30,579 nucleotides of DNA from Bacteroides sp. (GTDB taxonomy: Bacteria > Bacteroidota > Bacteroidia > Bacteroidales > Bacteroidaceae). A program made the translations under genes and the position numbers. This document shows positions 23,801 to 30,579 of this stretch, piece after piece (within the stretch, counting starts at the first letter, position 1; each line of letters starts with the position of its first letter). Under the pieces are notes generated by a model that worked only from the letters and a program-made list of their open reading frames with translations, was not told the origin of the DNA and searched no databases. The stretch is from positions 1-30,579 of the forward strand of contig DXLM01000039.1 of the NCBI GenBank assembly GCA_019414725.1, given 5' to 3'.

Positions 23801-26525
23801 GATAACTGAATTTCTTGATTTCATCATTCAGTGTCAATCGCTGAGAATCTATCCGTTTGCTTCCACTGTACACATCGACCAGCAGATACACATTCTTTTC
23901 ACTGGTTCCCACATACAAGGTTGCCGGAGCCGATTCGTTAAACTCGGTTCCATCCTGATAGAACCAGTCGACAGCAGGATACGGGAGTCGTGTATCCAGA
24001 CGCGAGAACAATGTAAAATCTTGCTCTGCCGTACATACTCGTCCCTGCGCATCCGTTGCAGAAATTTCAATGCGATATCTGCCCGAAGGCAATGCAAGCA
24101 ATTCGGAAGGAACAAACGAACGTTGAGCTTCCGCCTTGCCTTCCAGTTGCAATCCGGCTTTCTTGCCCGCTTTATCCAATGCAAACACACGGTAAGCGAC
24201 CTCTGTCTGTACAGGAGTTCCATTCAGATTCAATGCCATAAACTGCACCTTTTCCTGTTTCTCACGCATGACCATACCCGACAGTCCGCGTATCTGCAAG
24301 CCCAACGACTGCTTACCCACCGGAAGTGACAAGGTGTTTGTCTGTGTTTCAGCCGCTCCATCGGTTACCTCTGCCTGTACTTCATATACATAATAACGGT
24401 GCTCCAGCATATCCCTTCCGGTTGTTTCCGGGGCAGTAAGCACCACACGGACACTAAAATTTCCATCAGCATCCGTCTGCACCTCACCGTTATCCAACTC
24501 TACCTTATTCATACCTCCCATACGGAACCACATATATTCCGAACGGGATATCGTATATTTTACCTTTGCCATACGGACTGGTGCTCCGGCAAATGTCTTT
24601 GCTTCTCCTTTCACCACAATGGAATCGCCCATATTATATGTGTCTTCGTACGGAGTAAAGACCACATCAAAAGTAGGACGCTTGTATTCCTCTACCTTGA
24701 TAATGGCAGAAGCTCCATCCATCGACACATAATAAGTACCGGGAAGCAGGTTCTGTGGCAGCACAAATTCACCCGACAATACGCCAAAGTCGTCTGTCGA
24801 TACGGTATATTCGGCTACATTACGCTCGGAAGAATACAGTTTCAGAGAACTTTTTTCGCCCTTTATCACACGAAGAGAATCACCGTTCTGTTCGTAAACC
24901 ATACCGGAAACATATACTTTCTGTCCCGGACGATACAACGAACGGTCGGTAAACAGATTTACCTTCTTCTTCCATCCCTGCACTGTTTCTCTGACAAACG
25001 AAGCATTTCCTCCTATACTTGAAATAGCAGTGAAATCATTTCCTGCCATACGGACATTGTAATAAATCCTGCCCGAACGGGGAACATCTACCGTAACACT
25101 GCCTTTACCATCGGTCTTATATACCTGAAGCACATTGTATTCATTTCCGTTCGACCGATACGTAACCACTTCTGCACCCGGAACTGGTCTGCCCGTCAGT
25201 TTATCTACAGCAACAAGCTCCTTGCGTCCCTCTGACACAGGAATACTGATGCACTGATAAGGAGAAACAAACAACAACGAATAATCAATACCTTTCGCAC
25301 TCCCTTGAGGAATTTGCTTTAACATGTAAATTCCCGCTTCGGGCAATGTATAATGCAATACCGTATCACGCTTTTCGTAATCGGGGGTAGAAGGCAAAGC
25401 GTAGTAACATGAAGCCACTTTTGTACCGTAATTCTGTATCAACGTTTCTTCCTTCAGATTGCCGCGAATCAATGAAGAAGCAGGAGATATATTCAGACGA
25501 TACAATTCGAAAGACACTCCTTTCAGATTGGCATACGTCAGGTTCATATCCGCCTCATAGTTGGGATATACAAAAGGAATATTCATTGAAAGATACGGAC
25601 TGGAAGCAAAATCAATGTATGAACGCAACTGAGACACCCATTCGTGCTTAGGATATTTTTCAATTCCTTCTCGTGCCACCTCAACCGACTTAAGCAGTTC
25701 ATTGTTCATACGATAGACATAGGCCAGCTTTACATATACATCGGCACAGACCGGCAGATCCTTGTATTCTTCTGCCAGCTTACGCAATTTCTCCGCTACC
25801 TGCTCCGGTGTCAGCGCTTCACGTACGATGCTACTTCCCGCCCCTTCCCAGCAGTACAACAAACGGGCTTCCTTAGTCAGTAAAGCTGCCTGACGGTTGC
25901 TTTCACCGTAGAAAGCAATCAGTCCGTCGTACAGTGACAATGCTTCCGACACACATTTCAGTCTGTCGGAATTAAAACGATAAACAGACAAACGTTCAAT
26001 TGCCTGCCGGGAAAGCAAGTCGAACATATTATCATCCAGATACTTTTCACTCAGCTCGCCGGAAGTTGTCATCGGACGGAAATCCTTGGCAGAAGCCTTA
26101 CCCAGTACCTCTCTGTCTTTCAGCGAAAGACGGAAATACCGTATCGCATCATCTTCCGTGCCCAACTGCTGATTATCCAGTATCAGGCTACCCATTACAT
26201 GATTCAGTGCGGCACACCCCACCCTATCTGTTTCGCTTTCTGCCCATTTCCGGATACCATCGTACTCTGCCTGTGCACTGTCCGGAGTAAGCTGGATGCG
26301 TGATTCAGCACGCACAATATAGGCCTTCATCATCTGAGGGATGTTCTTTTCACTTTTCGCTTTAGTGTATATTTTATCAACTACACCAATAACCGTTTTC
26401 GGCAAGTCCTTCTTTTGGGCTGCTTCTACTTCTTTCCAAAGTTCATTATAACTCTGTGCCTGCAATACAGATGGAAACAAACTGAAAAACAGTATCAGCC
26501 AGCTCATCAAATGTACTTTCTTCAT
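20847..26525 (-). CDS. Alpha-2-macroglobulin-like family protein, thioester motif absent
   Basis: This 1892-residue exported protein resembles bacterial alpha-2-macroglobulins, which are thought to trap proteases in the periplasm. The signal peptide (about 1-23, ending VLQAQ) has no lipobox Cys. An N-terminal helical, TPR-like region (about 25-310) precedes macroglobulin domains; FTDRSLYRPGQ (525-535) is the typical MG2 segment. The A2M domain begins near 1146 (AFFYPNLRTD) with LTEWKFTGLAHT. The helical thioester-type domain follows (about 1340-1700, with DGSWSWYKGMTGSRY), then a C-terminal beta domain. Where homologues have a C-x-E-Q thioester, this protein reads GNPAEEDALSWATAYYANSLA (from G1358) with no Cys and no Gln, so covalent trapping should be impossible. 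No penicillin-binding protein partner is adjacent. Confidence 0.9.
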   Translation of the reverse strand: MKKVHLMSWLILFFSLFPSVLQAQSYNELWKEVEAAQKKDLPKTVIGVVDKIYTKAKSEKNIPQMMKAYIVRAESRIQLTPDSAQAEYDGIRKWAESETDRVGCAALNHVMGSLILDNQQLGTEDDAIRYFRLSLKDREVLGKASAKDFRPMTTSGELSEKYLDDNMFDLLSRQAIERLSVYRFNSDRLKCVSEALSLYDGLIAFYGESNRQAALLTKEARLLYCWEGAGSSIVREALTPEQVAEKLRKLAEEYKDLPVCADVYVKLAYVYRMNNELLKSVEVAREGIEKYPKHEWVSQLRSYIDFASSPYLSMNIPFVYPNYEADMNLTYANLKGVSFELYRLNISPASSLIRGNLKEETLIQNYGTKVASCYYALPSTPDYEKRDTVLHYTLPEAGIYMLKQIPQGSAKGIDYSLLFVSPYQCISIPVSEGRKELVAVDKLTGRPVPGAEVVTYRSNGNEYNVLQVYKTDGKGSVTVDVPRSGRIYYNVRMAGNDFTAISSIGGNASFVRETVQGWKKKVNLFTDRSLYRPGQKVYVSGMVYEQNGDSLRVIKGEKSSLKLYSSERNVAEYTVSTDDFGVLSGEFVLPQNLLPGTYYVSMDGASAIIKVEEYKRPTFDVVFTPYEDTYNMGDSIVVKGEAKTFAGAPVRMAKVKYTISRSEYMWFRMGGMNKVELDNGEVQTDADGNFSVRVVLTAPETTGRDMLEHRYYVYEVQAEVTDGAAETQTNTLSLPVGKQSLGLQIRGLSGMVMREKQEKVQFMALNLNGTPVQTEVAYRVFALDKAGKKAGLQLEGKAEAQRSFVPSELLALPSGRYRIEISATDAQGRVCTAEQDFTLFSRLDTRLPYPAVDWFYQDGTEFNESAPATLYVGTSEKNVYLLVDVYSGSKRIDSQRLTLNDEIKKFSYPYREVYGDGITVNFAFMRNGSLYSKQATIIRPEPEKKLTLKWETFRDKLQPGNKEEWSMHITDAAGNPVKANVMASLYDASLDKLYQHDWRFNLWFSRPVPWIYAGMLSANQGIGMFAGFPYVRTYTGLNLLNGEYSSLLVFSGNVYMRGINLAGTSTRILAKHDAGNAVEVKYQPVMTVEESAVVASSDIVSSGFKKESGSAGVEEVLQIVENDAAVEGTDGKETMIPVRENFAETAFFYPNLRTDSLGRVSIVFTVPDALTEWKFTGLAHTQDVDYGMLTQTVKTSKPFMVQPNMPRFVRKGDRTVIAASLVNLSMDKIEGNAGIKLYDPVTEEVVYDYQQPFSVAEGTTGVVRFDCQIPDKYDMVVCRITAEAGEYSDGEQHYLPVLTDKQWMTETIPVQLSGESMTEVGTEDLFNKQSKTATERRLTVELTANPDWYAVQALPVIGNPAEEDALSWATAYYANSLAEAIVKANPRIKQVFDTWIAQGGSKETLLSNLERNQDLKNLLLEETPWLSEAIEEGEQKRRIALLFDLNSMDNRLRTSVERLQELQLSDGSWSWYKGMTGSRYITTQIVEMLARLQHMNVTLDGKVAPMYTQALRYLQNAVKEDYEMMKKAEKEGAKNLVPNGQVVHYLYVCALDGQAASLADKQINAYMTDKLENRSADYSIGEKAMIALIMQADGRKRQAQELVQSVKEYTVSTPQLGVYFDTPKAPYSWSNYRIPAQVAAMEAIRQIAPDEDMLAGMKLWLLKQKQVQVWESGIATADAVYAFLNGSGKQLQVNGKMKAVAGNIEVRTPDDALGYTRMTLTGTDTRVERVVVSKSGTGIGWGAVYAQYLEDMDKVLPAKGNGVSIVREYWLDGKQVSRKTALHAGDKLTVRLTVKADRDMDFIRIKDERAACMELENQLSGYHWNNGLGYYQVNRDASTELFIDRMPKGTYTLEYEVYLDRAGNYQAGVATIQSVYAPEFSGHTGGQSLTVE

Positions 26526-26659
26526 ATCGCATATAGTTTGGTTTCACATAACATTGTTCTATAAAGAAAAGAAATTTTCACTTAAATGCTGCACAGATTT
26601 TAATTAAATTATCTGAAAGACTAAGTAAGTTACCATAAAAGACATTGAAACCTTATCCC

Positions 26660-26725
26660 AAAACATGCTGATGTTTCTTCTAAAAGATGCTCATGTTTTC
26701 CCCAAAAAATGCTGATGTTTTACAG
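26660..26725. repeat. Three-unit 22-bp tandem array of imperfect palindromes
   Basis: Units at 26660-26681, 26682-26703 and 26704-26725 have identical length and share the core ATGCT(G/C)ATGTTT. Unit 1 contains the perfect dyad AAACAT-GCTG-ATGTTT; units 2 and 3 keep the right half and decay on the left. A very degenerate fourth unit may precede at 26638-26659. It lies 135-200 bp upstream of the macroglobulin start and just beyond the pectate lyase terminator. No TAnnTTTG promoter for the macroglobulin gene was found in 26526-26660. Confidence 0.75.
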
Positions 26726-26752
26726 AACTTCTGCCCGTATTTTTCAAAAAAA

Positions 26753-26804
26753 AATCCTTCGCGCTCCTGTATTTCCAAAGAAATTCCAAGAAGCGCAAAG
26801 GATT
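26753..26804 (-). terminator. Terminator of the pectate lyase transcript
   Basis: On the minus strand AATCCTT and AAGGATT plus GCGCT and AGCGC form an interrupted stem, followed by nine T residues. It is about 250 bp past the pectate lyase stop, giving a long 3' untranslated region. Confidence 0.8.
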
Positions 26805-27052
26805 ATGAAGGCATCCTTTAACGGGCTGTGGTACAAAATTTTCTGTCGTATCCGACACTATCAACGGGGTGCTTAAACCTTTCTGTCATTACATTTTCAT
26901 AAGTATATCAGTTTGCCTTCCAAATTATATAGAGATTGTGTACTGTGTTGATTTTCAATTAAATTAAACGATATTCATCATATACACCCCAACAAATAAA
27001 AAGCGCCCACCTTATATATATTCACATCTATTGTTTCATATCTTATATCCGA
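26805..27052. other. Long 3' flank of the pectate lyase gene, no gene seen
   Basis: Apart from scattered AT-rich runs I see no ORF, tRNA or consensus promoter on either strand. It is the part of 26526-27052 not covered by the repeat array and terminator. Confidence 0.45.
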
Positions 27053-28540
27053 TTATAAGCCTTCATTCAGATAGACTTCCAGATTGGTATATCCTTCACG
27101 ACTTAACGTTACTGCTGATCCATCTGCCGGATTCTCGGAATCCAATCCGTGTTTTCTTTCCCACACATCGGGCATACCGTCACCATCAGTATCCAGAAGA
27201 GCCTGCAAATCGGTATTTCCGTCGGAAAGGTCCACCCATGGTGATGAAGCTCCTTCAGGCATGACATCCTCGGGCAAGTCGATTATGCCAGGCGAACTGG
27301 CAGCCTTTTTATCAATGCTTCCCATATAAGTCGCCGTACCGGTACGAGTTTCTCTTACAATCCGCTCATCGATTTCATCTCTCCATTTGGAACATCCGGC
27401 TGAAGCCAGCACTTTCTCGAAGGCTTCGGCAGCTGTATGTGTGGTAACAATACCTGCTTCCAATGGAGCTTTCAGCCGTATCGTATCGCGTGTGACGGAA
27501 GAAAAGTATCCGTCGGCACTTGCCGTATCGAGCTGTTCGTATATACCTTTCGTCCAGTTATCGGCTGAAACTTCGGGAAAGCCTTCTACTACATTACCGT
27601 CCACATAAAACTTTCCCCACACATGCAGCATGGGATGCCAGATATTGGGCTCCCCTTTCTTATTATAACAATATTTTCTAGAACGCACACCGACAGAAGC
27701 AATCCGATAACGCACCTTGTTATGAGGTGTGGCAGGACCGGGTTTATAATAATTATTCACGATATTGACTTTCATTCCTTCGCCTCCATAGCAGCCATTG
27801 CCAGCCCAGTTGTAGTACACATTGTTACGGATATCCACATACTCTCTGGTCTGTGTTCCCGGACGAGGTCCCATACGCGGAACTCTACTCACATGATGTG
27901 CCATGAGATTATGATGGAACGAGGCATGATCTCCTCCTACTATACCGCCATATCCGTGCGCTCCCTTGGCATGCCCTCCGTTATTCAGACTTTCTGAGAT
28001 GATACACCATTGTACGGTAGTATTCTCATTTCCATATACAGAGCAAGTTTCGTCTACCGACCAGCTGATGGAGCAATGGTCTACAATGATATTGCGATGA
28101 TCGGTAGCTCCAAGTCCGTCGGGTTCTCCCTTGTTTTCGTTGCCAACCCGAAAGCGTACATAACGGATTATAACATCGTCTGCCTTGATAGTTACCGGAT
28201 AACGTGCAATACATACTCCACGCCCCGGAGCTGTCTGTCCGGCAATGGTCAGGCTATCGTTCACTATTTGCAGGGGACGGTTCAGAAAAATGTTACCCGA
28301 AACATCGAACACCACGGTACGTGCCCCTTTCTTATTTACAGCATATCGGAGAGTTCCTTCCTGCTCTCCATCTTCGAGTGTGGTAACATGATATACCTTA
28401 CCCCCTCTTCCTCCGACAGTGTATCTTCCGAATCCTTCAGCTCCCGGAAAAGCCGGAAGAGCAGTTCCACCGTCAGCTGCAATCATCGTTCCAGTTGGGA
28501 AAAACAATAATAAGATTAATAAAAATAACGGATGCTTCAT
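27053..28540 (-). CDS. Pectate lyase, polysaccharide lyase family 1, secreted
   Basis: The enzyme should cleave polygalacturonate by beta-elimination. The 495-residue protein has a signal peptide (about 1-22, ending MIAA) with no Cys, so it is probably periplasmic. The parallel beta-helix is marked by AFPGAEGFGRYTVGGRGGKVYHVTTL (about 29-54, given in part), IAGQTAPG, IIVDHCSISWSVDE (calcium-binding acidic residues), and RVPRMGPRP (R219 and R222, the catalytic-arginine region). DTDGDGMPDVWE near residue 455 is a calcium loop of the kind that often ends Bacteroides PL1 enzymes. It is a paralogue of the next gene, by eye roughly half identical over the catalytic domain. TATTTTTG at 28577-28584 is its likely promoter. 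Confidence 0.92.
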   Translation of the reverse strand: MKHPLFLLILLLFFPTGTMIAADGGTALPAFPGAEGFGRYTVGGRGGKVYHVTTLEDGEQEGTLRYAVNKKGARTVVFDVSGNIFLNRPLQIVNDSLTIAGQTAPGRGVCIARYPVTIKADDVIIRYVRFRVGNENKGEPDGLGATDHRNIIVDHCSISWSVDETCSVYGNENTTVQWCIISESLNNGGHAKGAHGYGGIVGGDHASFHHNLMAHHVSRVPRMGPRPGTQTREYVDIRNNVYYNWAGNGCYGGEGMKVNIVNNYYKPGPATPHNKVRYRIASVGVRSRKYCYNKKGEPNIWHPMLHVWGKFYVDGNVVEGFPEVSADNWTKGIYEQLDTASADGYFSSVTRDTIRLKAPLEAGIVTTHTAAEAFEKVLASAGCSKWRDEIDERIVRETRTGTATYMGSIDKKAASSPGIIDLPEDVMPEGASSPWVDLSDGNTDLQALLDTDGDGMPDVWERKHGLDSENPADGSAVTLSREGYTNLEVYLNEGL

Positions 28541-28576
28541 AACTATCAGATTTTATTCCTGCTGTTTTCGATAACG

Positions 28577-28584
28577 CAAAAATA
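28577..28584 (-). promoter_or_regulatory. -7 element upstream of the first pectate lyase gene
   Basis: TATTTTTG on the minus strand matches TAnnTTTG, about 37 bp before the ATG. The -33 position lacks TTTG, so help from an activator is plausible for a nutrient-controlled gene. Confidence 0.5.
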
Positions 28585-28700
28585 AGATACCCCTGAAGAA
28601 AAGACGTGCATTATTTAAGTAAACAATGTATACTATTTAGGCAAACCGGCGATATGAATAAATATTGCATGACATACGGACTATTTTTCAAGACAAAGCA

Positions 28701-28752
28701 ATGGCGCCATCAGCAGCCGGACGATAAATCGTACAGCAACCAATAACGCCAT
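28701..28752 (-). terminator. Weak hairpin between the two pectate lyase genes
   Basis: ATGGCG (28701-28706) and CGCCAT (28747-28752) pair around a loop that contains the palindrome ACGATAAATCGT. No clear T run follows on the minus strand. It may be a partial terminator or processing site after the upstream pectate lyase gene. Confidence 0.35.
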
Positions 28753-28779
28753 GCCTTAATCAACAACTATTTCCAGAAA

Positions 28780-30408
28780 TTACTGCTGTTGTTTCTTTAT
28801 AATATCCTGCACCAGACTATGCAGATACATTTCAAGATTTGTATATTTTCCAGCCGGATCGAGTGTATTCGCATTACCGTCATCCGGATTATTGGCATCG
28901 AGCCCGTATGCCGTTTCAAAAGCATCAGGCATACCGTCGCCGTCTGTATCGGTCACATCACGCGAGGTATCTTTCGCAAGTTCCGGATAAGGATTGTCAC
29001 CCAGTTCGGACAATGCCTGCAATACATCTTCAGGTTCGTTGATGTATCCAGGCTTATTTCCTGAAGCCGTACACGTAGCTTTTCCTTCTTTGACATCCGA
29101 AAGGACAAGCTCGTCGATTGCATCCCGATAATTGCAGGCTCCAGCATAGTTCAATACCGCCTGATAAGCTTCCTGTGCCGAATGCTCGGTTGTCATTACC
29201 GGATCGACTACCGGCGACTCCTTACGGATAGCCTTCATGGTTTCTTCAGTCCACAGATTATCTACCTTACTGCCGTTTTCCTGCTGTGCGTAAATACCTT
29301 TTGTCCAGTTGTCTGCCGTAACATCATCGTGTCCTTCCACCACGTTTCCCGTTACATAGAAAGTTCCCCATTTATGCAAGGAAGGATACCAGTCGTTGTA
29401 AGAACCATCGTCTTCAGTCACATAATCGAGAGTACGAACACCAATCTTGGCTATACGGTAACGGATACGGTCTGTTTCCTTACCCGAATTAGTAGCCGGT
29501 CCCGGTTTATAATAATTGTCTACAATATTTATATTCTGATTTTCGGCTCCGTAACAGCCCTCTCCTGCCCAGTTATAAAATACATTATTCCGGATATCGA
29601 CATACTCATTAAGCTGTGTGCTGGGGCGCGGGCCCAGACGAGGAACACGGCTTTCGCAATGTGCTATCAGGTTATGGTGATAGGAAGCTTTGTTTCCACC
29701 CCAGTTTCCTCCGTAGCAATGTGTACCCTTGCCATGAACCGATACACGAAGTGCCTGAGCTGCGATGCACCACTGCACGGTAGAGTTCTCCATACCGTAC
29801 ACCGAGAAACATTCATCCACACTCCAGCTCACTGAACAATGGTCTATGATAATATTCTTTTTATCCATACCTCCCAGTCCGTCGGGTTCTTTTCCACTGT
29901 CATCTCCGGGACGGAAACGAAGGAAACGGATGATAACTTCATTCGAATTGATGACAAAAGCATAATCGGCAAGACAAATACCTCCCGGAGAAGTCTGTCC
30001 GGCAATAGTCAGATTATCGTTATTGGTTTTTAAGTCGGCTTTCAGATGAATGGTTCCTGCGACATCAAACACAACAGTCTTTGCACCTTTCTGTTTCAAT
30101 ACCCAGCGTAATGTTCCCTCTGCCGGATTGTTGGCATCGTCGTCCAGACTGGTCACGTGATAAACCTTTCCTCCTCGTCCACCTACGGTATTCTTTCCAT
30201 ACCCTTCTGCACCCGGAAATGCAGCAAACTCTACCGGATCCATCTGCAAAGGTCCATCAGGATTATCTTCACCTCCTGGTTCCTCGGTTTCTCCACTCTC
30301 TGTACCTCCACCAGCTGGCTGTTCTGGTGTATCATCCGAACATGCTGTTCCTCCCAAAGCAGCAAGCAGACATGCACTGAAGAGGATTCTTTTAAAATTT
30401 CTGTTCAT
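28780..30408 (-). CDS. Pectate lyase, polysaccharide lyase family 1, surface lipoprotein
   Basis: The start at 30408 (542 aa) is preferred to the upstream ATG at 30507. The -7 element at 30448-30455 lies downstream of the longer start, and only the shorter form begins with a lipoprotein signal peptide (NRNFKRILFSACLLAALGG-TA-C23). C23 is followed by SDD, like the acidic signal described for export of Bacteroidetes lipoproteins to the cell surface. A disordered Gly/Glu-rich linker (about 24-56) leads to the PL1 beta-helix: FPGAEGYGKNTVGGRGGKV, IAGQTSPGG, IIIDHCSVSWSVDECFSVYG and RVPRLGPRP (R254, R257). DTDGDGMPDAFE near residue 500 is a calcium loop. It is a paralogue of the downstream gene. 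Confidence 0.93.
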   Translation of the reverse strand: MNRNFKRILFSACLLAALGGTACSDDTPEQPAGGGTESGETEEPGGEDNPDGPLQMDPVEFAAFPGAEGYGKNTVGGRGGKVYHVTSLDDDANNPAEGTLRWVLKQKGAKTVVFDVAGTIHLKADLKTNNDNLTIAGQTSPGGICLADYAFVINSNEVIIRFLRFRPGDDSGKEPDGLGGMDKKNIIIDHCSVSWSVDECFSVYGMENSTVQWCIAAQALRVSVHGKGTHCYGGNWGGNKASYHHNLIAHCESRVPRLGPRPSTQLNEYVDIRNNVFYNWAGEGCYGAENQNINIVDNYYKPGPATNSGKETDRIRYRIAKIGVRTLDYVTEDDGSYNDWYPSLHKWGTFYVTGNVVEGHDDVTADNWTKGIYAQQENGSKVDNLWTEETMKAIRKESPVVDPVMTTEHSAQEAYQAVLNYAGACNYRDAIDELVLSDVKEGKATCTASGNKPGYINEPEDVLQALSELGDNPYPELAKDTSRDVTDTDGDGMPDAFETAYGLDANNPDDGNANTLDPAGKYTNLEMYLHSLVQDIIKKQQQ

Positions 30409-30447
30409 AATATTAAATGTTAAGTAATTTAGGACTTGTTTCGGAAG

Positions 30448-30455
30448 CAAATTTA
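30448..30455 (-). promoter_or_regulatory. -7 element of the second pectate lyase promoter
   Basis: TAAATTTG on the minus strand matches TAnnTTTG, with a leader of about 35 nt to the ATG at 30408. No TTTG lies 19 bp upstream; the nearest is at 30482-30485. This suggests activator dependence. Confidence 0.5.
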
Positions 30456-30488
30456 GGGAAAGGCGAGTATACGGAGTTGCACAAATTG

Positions 30489-30553
30489 ATTTATGATGTA
30501 CAAACATTAGTCAATCGTACATAAATACAATACTTCGGTAAATTTTTACCGAA
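30489..30553. repeat. Inverted repeats upstream of the pectate lyase promoter
   Basis: ATTTATG-AT-GTAC (30489-30501) mirrors GTACATAAAT (30517-30526) with a 2-nt insertion. TTCGGTAAA (30534-30542) and TTTACCGAA (30545-30553) form a perfect 9-bp dyad. The first lies where an activator of a weak -33 promoter would bind. The second could be a terminator stem for a gene outside the window or another operator. Confidence 0.45.
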
Positions 30554-30579
30554 AGATTAAAAGTTAAACAACAGAACCG

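Noticed and set aside
23538..24329. 263-codon plus-strand frame opposite the macroglobulin gene
   Set aside because: Antisense to a convincing large gene, with no domain and biased composition.
26660..26725. CRISPR-like array
   Set aside because: Units are contiguous 22-mers with no variable spacers, and no cas genes are present.

Overview
The window looks like chromosome of a Bacteroidaceae member (Bacteroides or Phocaeicola). Four things point there. Promoters follow the Bacteroides pattern TTTG, about 19 bp, TAnnTTTG rather than the E. coli pattern. The order rsfS-ftsH-cdsA, surE-lpxB, parA-parB-DUF5683-mltD-rel matches what is familiar from that family. There is a MeaB GTPase and there are DUF1573 proteins. 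Two large pectate lyases end in DxDGD calcium-loop tails. No transposase, phage gene, rRNA or CRISPR array is visible. All identifications come from reading the sequence; no database search was run.

Layout. 1-420: one tRNA-Gln(CUG) on the minus strand with its own promoter and terminator. 420-3790 (+): rsfS, ftsH and cdsA (ribosome silencing, membrane proteolysis, phospholipid synthesis). 3793-3902: a long inverted repeat between convergent genes. 4004-5916 (-): surE-lpxB, overlapping by 4 bp. 6128-9890 (+): parA-parB-DUF5683-mltD, a tightly spaced operon joining chromosome segregation to cell-wall remodelling, followed by rel with its own promoter. 12589-13929 (-): an M23 peptidase gene and a MerR-type regulator gene, transcribed divergently from alaS (14064-16682, +) through overlapping promoters. 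17007-17904 (-): an integral membrane protein and a small winged-helix regulator, preceded by a nested palindromic control region. 18455-20674 (-): a DUF1573 protein and MeaB. 20847-26525 (-): an 1892-residue alpha-2-macroglobulin-like protein that appears to lack the thioester motif. 27053-30408 (-): two paralogous PL1-type pectate lyases, one secreted and one a lipoprotein with a likely surface-export signal.

Most of the window is conserved housekeeping sequence. The unusual material is mainly between genes: paired AGTTTAT-TTT-ATAAAC palindromes around the promoter of the membrane-protein/regulator operon; a three-unit 22-bp tandem array of imperfect palindromes upstream of the alpha-2-macroglobulin gene; a roughly 110-bp inverted repeat between cdsA and lpxB; and DnaA-box-like direct repeats in the parA leader. 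At protein level, the thioester-less macroglobulin and the two-compartment pectate lyase pair deserve a second look. No clearly new multi-gene system is visible.
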